Shown here piece after piece: positions 1-11,017 of a stretch of DNA of 64,000 bases. The notes beneath the pieces were generated by a model. That model had not been told where the DNA came from. It saw nothing but the letters and a program-made list of their open reading frames with translations, and ran no database searches. Source of the DNA: Triops longicaudatus. Taxonomy: Eukaryota > Arthropoda > Branchiopoda > Notostraca > Triopsidae. The stretch is from NCBI GenBank assembly GCA_022885665.1, contig JAGQDJ010000017.1, positions 186,001-250,000 of the forward strand. Direction: 5' to 3'. The translations under genes and the position numbers were made by a program. Numbering within the stretch: position 1 is the first letter of the stretch; each line of letters starts with the position of its first letter.

Positions 1-389
1 TTTAATTTTATTGATTATTTTTTTTCGCAAATTTAAACTTAGCTCATAAGATAATAGATGGCGTCCCTTTTCAGGCACATGGAAACCAATGTTTTTTTCA
101 CAGTCGAAAACAAGAAATCATGTTTACCTGTAGCAAACTCGCCAGGAATGTTAGATTTGCAAAATTCGGCGTAAATGGAAACGTTAAGAGGTAAAGTCGT
201 AATTTGCCGTGTGTAAGAGTAGCTAACGCTTTTTTGCAGATTTGCGTACCCTTCCCGTACTTACCAGACCGTGAGTGGGGTTTTTGGACATGCACCTCCA
301 GCAGAGAAATCTTCGCTTCAATGTATGTAGTTTATGTAACTACCAAATTGGACACAGATAACCATAGCAATTTTTTGGGACTTTTCTAG
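1..389. other. 5' region of DHTKD1, first exon unresolved
   Basis: The mitochondrial targeting exon of DHTKD1 should lie here or left of the window. An ATG at 58 opens 38 codons, and another at 176 opens 13 codons. A possible small exon lies after TTTTTTGCAG at 239 and before a GTGAGT at 270, but I could not join any of these to the exon at 390 in phase with a normal-length intron. I therefore make no start call. Confidence 0.4.
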
Positions 390-3300
390 TGGCGGAGGAG
401 AAGGTTGAATGGCGAGCTCAGAACCCTAATCTGTTCCGCCTGATCGAAGCATACAGGCAACACGGTCATAAAAACGCGGCGTTGGATCCCCTGGGCATAA
501 GCAAACCAAAGGCTGTACCTGAACTTGATATTAACCTGTATCGCTTGCACGCAAATGATATCCACCATGTAAAGGGTTGGTTGGAAAACGTGGACTTATC
601 TCCTAGCGTAACCACAGAGGAAGTGGTTAGGTTTCTACAAGAAACGTACTGTGGTCAAATTGCTGCCGAGTTTGAGCATTTAGAGGTAACCTCTGATTCT
701 TTTTTTCGGCGCTATTTTTAATCTTTTTCTCGACTTCATTGAAAAGAGCCTGGAAGAACGCGAGTGGTGGAGTCAACAAATGGAAAGCCTGAATAGTCAG
801 CCTGTTTCCGCTGAATCTCGGCAACAAGCTTGCGTAACAATGCTGAAGGCGCAGGCCTTTGATCACTTTGTGGCCGCCAAGTTTCCCACGGTTAAGCGCT
901 ACGGCGGCGAAGGCGCCGAGAGCTGTACTGCTTTCCTAATGGAACTTTTCCGTCTTTCACCTAAAAGTATATTCTTTTTTAGTTTTAGAGATTTCGTACC
1001 TTACACTTCTTTTTTCTGTATAGGTCAAGTTGACGAAATAATAATGTGCATGGCCCACCGGGGTCGCCTGAATTTATTAACAGATATTCTGAACTTCCAA
1101 ACACAGACTGTTTTTAGGAAAATGAAAGGTTTATCCGAGTTCCCTGCCAACGTGAACGAAATTGGAGACGTTTTGTCCCATTTATGTAAATAGAGTCGAT
1201 TCATAGCGAAACTTAATTAATATCTATGAATTGTAGTTGTATCATCGAAAGTAACCGTGTCGGAAGGTGACGTGCAAGTGACTTTGTTGCCAAATCCCTC
1301 GCATTTAGAAGCAATCAACCCTGTGGCCGTGGGCAGAGCGCGAGGTCGGTTGTGGGCACGTCGCGAAGGCCCTTACAACACAGAACCCGAAGCAGAGAGT
1401 CACGTATTATGCTTGCAGGTCCACGGTGACGCTGCCGTGGCGGGACAAGGTGTTGTGCATGAAACTTTGGCTTTAGCTCAAGTACCCCATTTTACGGTCC
1501 AAGGCTCTCTGCATTTGGTAGTTAACAACCAGGTATAAACAGAAGTTAAATGTGAGTTTTATAGCTTCTCGCTGACTGTTTATGTTTGTTCTTTTATTTC
1601 CGGTTAGGTGGGTTTTACGACGCCTGCTGAGCGTGGCCGGTCGTCACGTTATTGTACCGACGTGGGCAAGATTATTGGCGCGCCAGTGCTTCATATAAAT
1701 GGCGACAATGTAGATGTAAGCGTTTGAGGACGTTTTTTATGACTGAAATAATCACAGCGGTTGAACCACAGGTCGTTTTACAAGGCGCCAGAATGGCTTT
1801 GGCCTACCAGCGTCGTTTCCGTAAAGATGTCTTTGTGGATGTCGTTTGCTACCGCAAATGGGGCCATAATGAGCTTGATGATCCAACCTTTACCAACCCT
1901 GTTATGTACTTAAAAGGAGTCCATGTACAAAAGGAAACCGTGCCTGAAAGATACCTGGCCAAACTGTCACAGGAAGGAGTCGTAAGCGAAGCTGACGTTC
2001 ACGACCAAGTTCAGAAGCACGTGGAATACCTCGGTCAATGTTTTAAAGAGGCTGAGACATTCGTGCCTCCCCTGCCAAATTTACAGGCAAATTAAAACTC
2101 AAGGATCTCTCACAGGAGATTAATAGCATGTTAATACTAGGAAGACGAATGGAAGAGATTAACGAGTGGCGGTGCGCAAGTGACCACGTGGGATACAGGC
2201 GTTGATTCACAATTGCTGCAATACCTAGGAGCCCATTCTGTCGCAATCCCAGAAGGTTTTGGCTTGCATCCACAGTTACAAAAATCGCATGTGGAAGCCC
2301 GGTTAGCTAAGCTTAAAGATGGGAAATTGTTGGATTGGGGCACTGCTGAAGCTTTAGCAATGGCGTCTTTGTTATCACAAGGTAAAGCATTAGGTTTTAC
2401 TAGTACAGTAGGTTGACACGTGGTCTGCAAAGTTGAATAGTTGACAAAACGGCTATATAGCACAGTTCGTTAGAAACATGTTAAGTAATTCCGTACCGAG
2501 GAAGGTAATTAAGGTTCTGTGTAAAGCATTTTGGTACGTGGTCCGCTATTGTAAAGTTTTATGACGATTTTTTGTACAAAAGTTCGCTGTTTTAGATGTA
2601 TTTTTTTTTTTTCGTTGAGGTTAAGTACTTGATTTTTCTGTAGCTTGCGTCGTTAACAGTTGTTAATGTTTTTGTTAACCAGTGCAAATCGTTGTTTATA
2701 TGACAGAAATGTAGATTACTGTTTATAGTTAACCAGTGAACCTGGCACTAAACGGACAATTTTCTTAGGTTTTAGCGTCCGAATTTGCGGCCAAGACGTG
2801 GGAAGAGCTACGTTCTCACACCGCCACGCGATGGTCGTAGATCAGAAGACGGGGGGCATTTACATCCCTCTGAATAATCTAAATATGCCTTCGGAAGTGG
2901 AAGTAGGGCATTTGGAGGTAGCCAACAGCATTTTGTCGGAAGAAGCCGTTCTTGGATTTGAGTACGGGTACAGCATCGAAAGCCCTAAATTATTGAATAT
3001 CTGGGAAGCACAATTTGGGGATTTTTTCAACGGTGCCCAAATTATTATTGATACGTTCTTGGCTTCAGGCGAAGGTAAAGTACCTTTAGGCATCCTCCGT
3101 GAAAAACTGAGTAGTGTTAATTCATACTCCTTTTACTCATACTTTTCCTGTGATTTCGTGGCTAACATTTCGTGTGATTTACAAGTATGCAAATGGCTTT
3201 TACTTTTTTTTATTCTTTACATAGCCAAGTGGATGTTGCAGAGCGGACTGGTAGTGCTTCTTCCGCACGGGTTCGACGGAGCGGGCCCTGAACATTCTTC

Positions 3301-4127
3301 CTGTCGCATCGAACGCTGGCTACAGTTGACTGATTCGCAAGAAGATAAAATCGATGGAGATAATGTCAACTTTTCTTTCGTTAATCCCACTACCTCGGCA
3401 CAATACTTCCACTTGCTCAGGAGACAGATGCTTCGCAACTTCAGAAAGCCTTTGGTTGTTGCCTCTCCCAAAACGCTGCTCAGATTGTCAGCTGCAAGTT
3501 CATCACTAGGAGAACTTGGTCCTGGAACACATTTCCAAACAGTTCTAGGTACAATTGCAAGCTTTTTCATTTTGCATTTTAATAAAGAGAAATCCGGAGT
3601 CACATTGTGATTTTTCATGTATTCGACACATCTGTGGATGTCTCGAATATAGTTTAAAGTTATATTTGTTTAAAGAATTTAAATTTTACAGATGATGCCC
3701 AAGCGAATGCTGCACAAGTCAAACGCATAATTTTTGTTAGCGGCAAGCATTACTATGCGTTAGAAGACCAGCGTAAATCTCAGAATCTCACCGATGTAGC
3801 TATTGTTAGGGTGGAAGAACTGGCACCCTTCCCAGCTGCTGCCTTACAAAAGATTGCCGACAAGTACAAAAGTGCCAAAGGTAATGTCTGTGTAGCAAAT
3901 CGGTAGTACATTTACTGATTTACTATTTCAACTTTATAGATTTTATTTGGAGCCAAGAAGAGCCACAAAACGCTGGAGCATGGTCTTTCGTACAGCCTCG
4001 CTTCGAGAATCTTGTGGGCATCAAGCTGCGTTACGTGGGTCGTCCTACGTTGCCCTTACCCGCCGTGGGTATTGGCAGCGTGCATAAAAAACAAGCTCAA
4101 TATGTTGTTACTCAACCCTTTGCGTGA
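390..4127 (+). CDS. DHTKD1: DHTKD1: 2-oxoadipate dehydrogenase E1 component (5' partial)
   Basis: Thiamine-diphosphate E1 subunit of the mitochondrial 2-oxoadipate dehydrogenase complex, acting late in lysine and tryptophan breakdown. Exons read as 390-685, 747-966, 1024-1185, 1237-1532, 1608-1715, 1772-2086, 2141-2381, 2769-3074, 3225-3548, 3692-3880 and 3940-4127, all in phase, giving about 880 residues against roughly 920 in vertebrates, so only the N-terminus is missing. Recognisable family blocks are KRYGGEGAES, MAHRGRLNLL (E1 core), LPNPSHLEAINPVAVG, QVHGDAAVAGQG, HINGDNVD, WGHNELDDP, RATFSHRHA, VLGFEYGYSIESP and the C-terminal VGRPTLPLPAVG. The sequence follows DHTKD1 rather than OGDH in these blocks and lacks an OGDH-like long N-terminus. 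The intron at 2087-2140 uses a GC donor. The intron at 686-746 has a weak acceptor. A convergent gene starts 157 bases past the stop. Confidence 0.95.
2087..2140 (+). other. GC-AG intron in DHTKD1
   Basis: The frame NLQ ends at 2086 and resumes in phase 0 at 2141 with EDEWKRL. No GT lies at a usable place between them. The junction reads CAG|GCAAAT ... TACTAG|GAA, the usual strong-exon context of a GC-type donor. The intron would be 54 bases, a normal size for this genome. Confidence 0.75.
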
Positions 4128-4284
4128 TTGCCCGTTTTTGTTGTGGCAATGCATTGTTGACAAAACCCAGTGTCTACTTAAAGATATTACTTTTATTGAA
4201 ATCAATCAGAAAAGAATTTTGAACATGACAAATACATATGTTTACAAGCAGAATTCTTTATACAAGTTAAAGTCGTTATATTAT

Positions 4285-5525
4285 TTAGTCCCAAAAATCA
4301 TCGAAATCGTTTGTGCTTGTCAGCTGACCTCCAATAGCCCCTTGTATAGGAGGTCCTATAGATTCTGAATCGGAATCGGCGCGGAATATGCTAATTTTCG
4401 GTTTAGGAACCTCAGCAGTTGGCTTCACAGTTCTAAATAAAAGAGAATACATCAAAACGAAAGAAGACATAGCATATTCAATTAAAATCCGCGATTTACG
4501 TACACTGAGTTTGCGGACTCCTTTTTGAGGGATAATTCAGGACTTGACTCCGGTTTCTGTGTAGTGCTGGTAAGCTTTTGTTCGAGAAGCAAGGTGGCAT
4601 ACGTCGTCAAGCCCTTTGCGTCAACTTTCGGAGACTCTACAGCTTGGCTGACATCTTGTTCTACATGCTTGGGGACAGTATCATCCGTTGTATGAGGCGG
4701 ACTGTCGGGTAACTTGTACTTTTCGTTTTCAGGAGCTGTTGGCGGCGATTTGCAATTGACGATTTCTGGTATTTGCTCCTGGGTTGCTTTGGTATCTTCC
4801 ACCACTTCAGTTTCACCTACTGTCTGCTCTATGGGCTTCAATGTGTTAGGTGTATCTTCACGAAGCGGCAGAAATCTCGAAGCTTTTTCCGGTATTTGCC
4901 GCTGTTCAAGCGCTTCGGGATTTTCAGGTTCATTCTCGACATCCTTGCGTCGCTCTTGTTTCAAAGGCGTAAAGAATTGCTCTTGCTGTATGGGCTTTGT
5001 TGGTGTCGTAACAATGGGTTGAAACTCATCCTCAAACGATGTATCGGTAGCATCTTTTGCTGAACTCATTTCGCGCTTCTTGATACTCGTAACGGCTTCA
5101 CGAGATGTCGGCGGACGTGTAGCTCGTGATACGGAAAGTTGTTTGCCACTACCGAAAGTTGCTTCCACGTCTGATATCATAAGTGCCCAGAGGACAGGCT
5201 TTGCCTTTTTAAGCAATTTTTCACACTGTTCCTAGAATATAAATAAATTATGTTAAATAAATGTTTGTTGCGATCATCTTGAAAGGTACAGTAACGAAAT
5301 AAAAAGGCAGTCAAAATATACCTTGTTACGGCGTTTCTCTTCGGTAAATGCGGCTAATTCCGACGCCTGTAAGCTTATGTTTAAGAGACGATCTAACAAT
5401 TTTCCGTCGCGCACTCTACTTTTGTGATTTTTGGCCTGCATTGCATCAACAGCCCCGACAACGGTCGCCGTCGGATTAATCATCTTGGCGGTATCCTCAA
5501 GTTTACTACGAACTACTTTCTTCAT
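4285..5525 (-). CDS. Uncharacterised acidic, low-complexity protein, 359 aa
   Basis: Three exons on the minus strand (5525-5322, 5231-4504, 4432-4285) join in phase into 359 residues. The start ATG at 5525 is fixed by an in-frame TAA a few codons upstream. The first about 95 residues look helical and charged (SKLEDTAKMI, LLDRLLNISLQASELAAF, EEKRRNKEQCEKLLKKAK), so a short coiled coil is likely. The rest is disordered, rich in P, E, T and K with several TP/SP sites. It ends in an acidic aromatic tail, NDFDDFWD. The middle intron uses a GTACGT donor chosen because it alone keeps phase. I do not recognise a family and see no signal peptide or membrane segment. The tail could be a short binding motif. 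It is divergently paired with CCS and convergent with DHTKD1. Confidence 0.75.
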
Positions 5526-5812
5526 CCTGGCGCTGGAAACTGTTTACATTGTACATGTTAGAATATAAGTGTTTGGATTAACGTTCTCGGGTCGTCTCTT
5601 AAGTAGGATAAACGCTATCACGACGGTAACAGATCTTGATTGACCAGGCGATAACGCATTACTACTTTCGTCTTACTGTCATTAAATCCCTTTGTGTTGT
5701 TTTCGAAAAGGAAGCAGCTTGACATTTCGTTTCGTGTTTCATACTGGTTGTTGTGGTTACCGCAATTCGTAAGGGCGCCGCATTTAAAAGTTGGGAGCAC
5801 ACGAGACCCGTC
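5526..5812. promoter_or_regulatory. Shared 287-bp spacer between divergent genes
   Basis: The minus-strand gene starts at 5525 and CCS starts at 5813, so both 5' leaders and any promoter must fit in this spacer. I see no obvious TATA box. The bidirectional-promoter call rests on geometry only. Confidence 0.45.
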
Positions 5813-7045
5813 ATGGAAAACGCATCAACGCCGGAAACACGAGTATAAATGCAAACTATTACGTAACGGAATACCATAGTGACAATGCCATAATTGTTTT
5901 ATTATTTCAGGTTGAATTTGCCGTTCAGATGTCGTGTGACAGCTGTGTGAATGCCATTTCGAAAGTATTAACTGGGAGAAAGGGAGTCCGGTACTTCGAG
6001 GTGAACAAAGAAACTCAACAAGTAGTGGTGGATTCGTCGTTACCTGTTGGAGAATTGCAAGCATTGTTGGAATCCTCTGGCAAAAAAACTATCGTGAAAG
6101 GGTATATCCGAATTATATAAAATCGTGTATCCGCAATCGGCAGAAAATCTCAAAACTTGCGTTTTATCTTTTCCGATCGGTTTATCCGCTTTAGCTTAGG
6201 AAAACCTAGCTCGGCAGCGGTGGCCATTGTCGGGGGCAAACTGGGTGCAGGATTTCACGTAAAAGGCGTCATTCGTTTCGTACAAGAGGATCAAGGATGT
6301 ATCATAGACGGAACACTTGATGGACTTACGCCTGGGTTACATGGTCTACATGTCCACCAAAACGGCGACCTGAGCCGAGGTTGCGAAAGGTTGATTATAT
6401 TAAACGCAGAGTAAAAGTTTAAAGCTTAGTTGTTCTTATTTGTGTAGCGTTGGGGATCACTTTAATCCTCATGGAAGTCCTCACGGTGCGCCTACCGATC
6501 CCCTTCATCTTCGAGTAAGCCTAATCTTTGTGTTAATTTTCAAGTGACACCTGTAGTGTTATAATTCTATTATACTAGCACGCGGGAGACTTAGGAAACG
6601 TGGAAGCTAACGAGCAAGGAAGAGCCACATTTCGCTTTATGGATCCCATTTTACGTTTATCTGACGTTATTGGGCGCGCCGTCGTGATTACCAGCCAACC
6701 TGATGATTTCGGCAAGGGTGGGCACAAAACATCAAAAATATGCGGAAATTCCGGTGATAGGTAGGCTACGAGAACCAAACTTGGTTTGTATCACTAAATT
6801 AAGTGAAAAGCTATTAATTTTTTATTTAAATCTCCTATAGTGCTTATTTTTGTACTCAGGTGAGGACCGAACTTATAAAACCTTTTACCATTTTCGTTGG
6901 ATTTAGATTAGCATGCGGTATCATTGCTCGTTCGGCTGGCCTGTTCCAGAACCCGAAGAAAATATGTTTGTGCAGCGGAGCAACGCTTTGGGAAGAACGT
7001 AACTTCGTAGAGGAGAACTCAAGAAGTTCCGAAAGTCGGCCTTGA
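5813..7045 (+). CDS. CCS: Copper chaperone for superoxide dismutase
   Basis: Delivers copper to Cu/Zn superoxide dismutase in the cytosol and forms its disulfide. Six exons (5813-5842, 5911-6101, 6195-6389, 6448-6514, 6579-6760, 6907-7045) give 267 residues, close to the usual 270. Domain 1 carries the heavy-metal motif MSCDSC near residue 18. Domain 2 is SOD-like, with GLHGLHVHQNGDL, HFNPHGSPHG and HAGDLGNVEA, and keeps a histidine-rich zinc region and GNSGDRLACGIIARSAG. Domain 3 keeps the CXC copper motif as CLC before SGATLWEER. Exon 3 must start at 6195, after CTTTAG, because the nearer TTAG at 6200 puts a stop in frame. The 30-base first exon encodes only ten residues. Start ATG at 5813 is the only one that joins in phase. 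Confidence 0.95.
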
Positions 7046-7630
7046 ACTTCGCCGTGTCTTAAGGTTATTCGTCGACAAGTTAAAATTACGATCCGGTTTG
7101 TACGATGTAAAAAACAGTTTTTCAAACTGACTGGATACAATTTCTGTTGTTGTGACGGTCAATTCCAAGATTGAAATATATTCGTTACGATATTCGAGCA
7201 CATAAGTATTTTCTTGTTTTTCGATCCGTAAAACAGTTTTTTGAAACGTTCCGCCAAGTCCAATCCGCCCAGCCCGTTCTATCACGTTTTTTTTAGTGTA
7301 GTCGTTATTCGAGCACTGGCGTGTAAACAGACCAGCTGCTTCCTTGGAGTGGCATGTGGGTGTGATTAGTCTTCTGTTTGTGTGATTATATCGAATATAT
7401 GTTTCGAACCCTATAAGAACATACGCAAGATTTTATTTTCCTGTCATGACGTAGATAGATAAACTGTTGAAATCCCTGCCAAGGACTTTCCTACTGCTGT
7501 AATTTTGCCCATTTTTTTAAAATCTTAAAAGTATAATAAGTGTAGTTGCATTTTCTTTCTAGACTACTTAAACGTGTACGCTAATTCTTACGTGTCTTTG
7601 TAACTGTAGTAAGCAGAGAGTTAGCAAGCA
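7046..7630. other. Intergenic, no gene seen
   Basis: 585 bases between CCS and SLC35B2. It holds antisense open frames of 88-94 codons without recognisable protein features. No repeat or RNA gene was recognised. Confidence 0.6.
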
Positions 7631-9535
7631 ATGATGATCTTACCTTCACGGATTGCCTCGTCACCGCGACAGCTTTGCTGGTAATTGGTAACAAAAGATG
7701 CCTAATTTTTCAGATAACTAATTTTTCGTCATTGTTAGCGTGATCCTTGTCTCGTTTGTTGGATGCATCGTACTTGCTCGACTGTTGTTTGCCTTTTTAG
7801 CTTCCTTGGGAATTTCAGCTGAAACGATCCCTGGAGGTTGGATCCTCAGATTTATCTATAATTTGCTCGGCTATGGATCTATTTTCCTCCCTGGCTACTT
7901 GGTAGTGCGCTATGTGCGGGATAGCGAGCTCCATAACTCGAAAGGATTGAACTGGATTCTCGAAAAATGTGTCCTGGAAGACAACACTCTTGACGAGCAC
8001 GTGCAAATCAAAGACGCACCCAAACGTGATGAGTCGTTTGCCAAAAAGGCATTGGTTTTGTTAGCATGTGTCGCAGGCTTGCAAGTTTCGTACCTAACAT
8101 GGGGTGTACTACAAGAAAAGATTATGACCCAAGACTATAAAGATCCGAACACAGGTGTATAAGCATGCCACAAACTTTTAACAAGCCAGAATAGTATATT
8201 ACATATTTTGTTTCTTACAGGTTCGATTGGGCGGTTCAAGGATTCACAGTTCTTAGTATTTGTGAATCGCATCCTAGCCTTTCTCATATCCGGCGCTTAT
8301 TTGCTGGTAACTGCACAACCTCGTCACCGAACTCCACTTTATCAATATTCGTTCTGCTCACTGTCCAATACTTTAAGCTCATGGTGTCAATATGAGGCAC
8401 TCAAATTTGTCAGTTTTCCAACTCAGGTATGTTAGCGTCTTTTTCTATTTTTTTAAATAGTTTTTACTCTTCATATAGCCTGAATTATCAAAGCTTCCCA
8501 ATTCATTATTTGCTTGTTTCAGGTACATTTTTCGTTTAATTTTTCTTATAGGTTTTAGCCAAAGCCTGCAAAGTGATCCCTGTGCTATTGATGGGAAAAT
8601 TTATTTCTAAAACAAAATACCCCACTTACGAGTACGTGTGTGCCATTTTTATATCTGTCGGAATGACTGCGTTTCTGTTGGGAAGTTCCAATGATTCTCA
8701 CAGAAGTATGATTAAGACATTCATGAGCGTATAGACTATATTACCACAGGATTCTGTTGTAGGTGATAAAGTTACTACGCTATCAGGAGTCATTTTGCTA
8801 TGTGGATATTTGCTGTTTGACAGCTTTACGGCAAATTGGCAAGGAGCAGTCTTTAAAAAGTATAAACCGTCATCTGTTCAGATGATGTGTGGTGTCAATT
8901 TCGTCTCCTGCTTGTTAACATCCGTCTCCCTGATCCAGCAGGGTGGATTCTTTTATTCCATCCATTTTGCGTTTCAGGTAAGCACTGGCTGGGGTTTTCT
9001 AATGTTAATTTAAAATATAATTGGCTTATTTTTATTATTTAATTAATTAATTATATATTAAATGAATTGTTTTATTCTGTAGCCCTTATTCATATGGAAA
9101 TTAATTGACTTAATTGTTGGAAATTAATTGATTTTTTTTTTTTTAGTATCCCTTATTCATATGGGATTGCCTTATAACTGCTTTGACGTCTGCCACTGGA
9201 CAGTTGTTCATCTTTTATACCATAGCGAAGTTCGGACCAGTAATTTTTACGATTATCATGACCGTTAGACAGGTAAAGAATTATCGACTCATCCGTTTAT
9301 TATAATTTTGGAACTTTTAATGATCATTTAACATAAATCATATCTCTTTTCTTATTTACTGTTTCAGGGTCTCTCTGTACTTCTATCGTGCATAGTGTAC
9401 GACCATCCGTTAGCTCCGGTAGGAGCGGTGGGTGTGGCTGTTGTGTTCTTTGCGATATTTTTACGGACATACGCAGCTAATCGGGCGAAAAAACTCCGCA
9501 GTGCATCAAGTGCAAATGGACTACAGAAACTCTAA
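7631..9535 (+). CDS. SLC35B2: PAPS transporter 1 (adenosine 3'-phospho 5'-phosphosulfate)
   Basis: Golgi membrane antiporter that imports PAPS, the sulfate donor for sulfotransferases (slalom in flies). Seven exons (7631-7680, 7739-8154, 8221-8426, 8552-8705, 8763-8977, 9147-9272, 9368-9535) give 444 residues in phase, about the family's length. Signature blocks are AGLQVSYLTWGVLQEKIMT, SLSNTLSSWCQYEALKFVSF, ACKVIPVLLMGK, FDSFTANWQ, SSVQMMCGVNF and the late FGPVIFTIIMTVRQ. About ten hydrophobic stretches fit the nucleotide-sugar transporter fold. The tail is basic (RAKKLR). The start is the first of two ATGs in tandem at 7631; the short first exon is supported only by phase and a GTAATT donor. 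The last introns are AT-rich. TMEM216 starts 151 bases after the stop. Confidence 0.95.
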
Positions 9536-9607
9536 GCTTTTGTTGTTTTTATCAAATTGAACGTTGTTAGTCTGTTAATAAAAGATTTTCACATAATCTC
9601 CTGAATG

Positions 9608-9621
9608 GTTACTATGGTAAC
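9608..9621 (+). promoter_or_regulatory. Near-consensus RFX X-box upstream of TMEM216
   Basis: The sequence GTTACTATGGTAAC matches the 14-bp RFX consensus GTTRCCATGGYAAC at all but one position. It sits in a longer inverted repeat (9604-9612 with 9617-9625, 9 bp each arm). The site lies 65 bases before the TMEM216 ATG. RFX factors (DAF-19 in worms, Rfx in flies) drive ciliary genes through such sites, and TMEM216 is a ciliary gene. No binding data are available here. Confidence 0.8.
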
Positions 9622-9686
9622 CATTTGTTTCCTCTCGAGTCCCTATTGAAAGCGGTCGAAAGGATAGCATCTCTTCCAAAGTCAAA

Positions 9687-10088
9687 ATGGCACAGCTTGC
9701 ATTACAGATATTACTGTATTTTCACGGTGTTTACGTCGGATTTTTTACCGTTGCCGAATTGTGCCTCCTTACGTTCAAAGCGGTAGTTTTCCCCTATAAA
9801 GTAGATGCACTCGTGTGCGATATATTCTTAATATTGTTGTTCGGGTTGATCGAAGCGCTGCGGATCAGGTTTTCAAAGAAAGGCAACTTGACTCGACGAA
9901 CCGCTCCTACAGTTTTTGCACTTGTATTTTATTTGCCAGCAGTGGTCATCACGGTTTACTTTATTACGTGGCAGAGTTTCATCCTGAAGTTGGACGTTGT
10001 TATGTCGGCGCTCATACTAGGCTTCCACGCTGTGCAGTTTCTTCTTACGCTGATTTTGCTGGTAAAACTTATAAAGGGCGTTATGTAA
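9687..10088 (+). CDS. TMEM216: TMEM216/TMEM80-family ciliary transition-zone protein
   Basis: Single-exon gene for a 133-residue four-span membrane protein. TMEM216 is part of the MKS module of the ciliary transition zone, which gates entry of membrane proteins into the cilium. Visible features match the family's order: a first span ending in ELCLLTFKAVVFPY, a second span VCDIFLILLFGLIEALRI followed by the charged loop RFSKKGNLTRR, a third span starting APTVFALVFYLPAV, and a last span with FILKLDVVMSALILGFHAVQ. Length is close to the usual 145. Absence of introns is unusual in this window and would fit either intron loss or retroposition. An X-box lies just upstream. TMEM80 is the close paralogue and cannot be excluded. 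Confidence 0.9.
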   Translation: MAQLALQILLYFHGVYVGFFTVAELCLLTFKAVVFPYKVDALVCDIFLILLFGLIEALRIRFSKKGNLTRRTAPTVFALVFYLPAVVITVYFITWQSFILKLDVVMSALILGFHAVQFLLTLILLVKLIKGVM

Positions 10089-11017
10089 CTTAGCGTGGTG
10101 CAAAACTGTAAATGTGCGAAATAATAGCAAATCGTATGACATGTTATTTTTGTACTTCGATGTACTGAGAGAACACTGACACGTGCCCCATTTCTACACA
10201 ATTCTGTAACCTATTTCTCTATAGAAACCTTTGATTATTACCTACGTTCGTGAGAAAATACATACGTTAACTAACGAAACTGTAACGAAGTTTTACTCGG
10301 GGTTGGGGGAACTAAATTATTCAAACAATTAATGTAGATTTAAAGTCAACACAAAGGCTATATATTCTATAATTGCAGGTTACACAACACACAAAATTTT
10401 TCGGAATTCGTTTAATGGATTATGGCGGGCTACGACTTGTTTGAAGTAGAAAAGGGATTTCATCCAAAAGACATCGCTTTACTAACAAAAAGAGGTTTTT
10501 GGCTATTCTTCGTATTGTGGCGTAAGAGGCTCCAGTGATTTCGAAAGCCCTTACATAGTGTCAGATTTTACAAGCAGAATATGTTTTCCGTACTTAATTG
10601 ACTAAGTTTGTTTCATTCAAATGTTAGTCTTATGGCTTTTTTTCCTTTTCATGCTGTAAGTTTATTCGATGAAAAAATTAATTTCTACACGAATCATCAA
10701 AGAGCGTCGCAATCATGGAATATTCATGTGGAACTATAATGGAAAAAAGATTAGATTAGTCGTGGAGTTCCCTATTACAGTCTTATAGCGACAAATTTTG
10801 TTTGTATTATTAAAACTCGTAAACGAAATTTCGTTTTCGGGGTTTCACAAATCCCCGCGGATGAGCTCGATTCGTTCTGTTTTTTTCTCACTAGGGTACG
10901 CTACTGTTTTGTTATGGCTGACGTTCTGAAATTTGTATTGAAATAAAGCGTACAAATCCACTTAATACATCGGAAAATTGTAGACCGTTTAATCCTTTTC
11001 GCATTAGTGGGTTAACC
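10089..11017. other. Intergenic with one small open frame
   Basis: AT-rich spacer of 929 bases. An ATG at 10422 opens 38 codons (stop at 10536-10538) starting MAGYDLFEVEKGF; it has no recognised relatives and may be chance. Nothing else was recognised. Confidence 0.5.
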
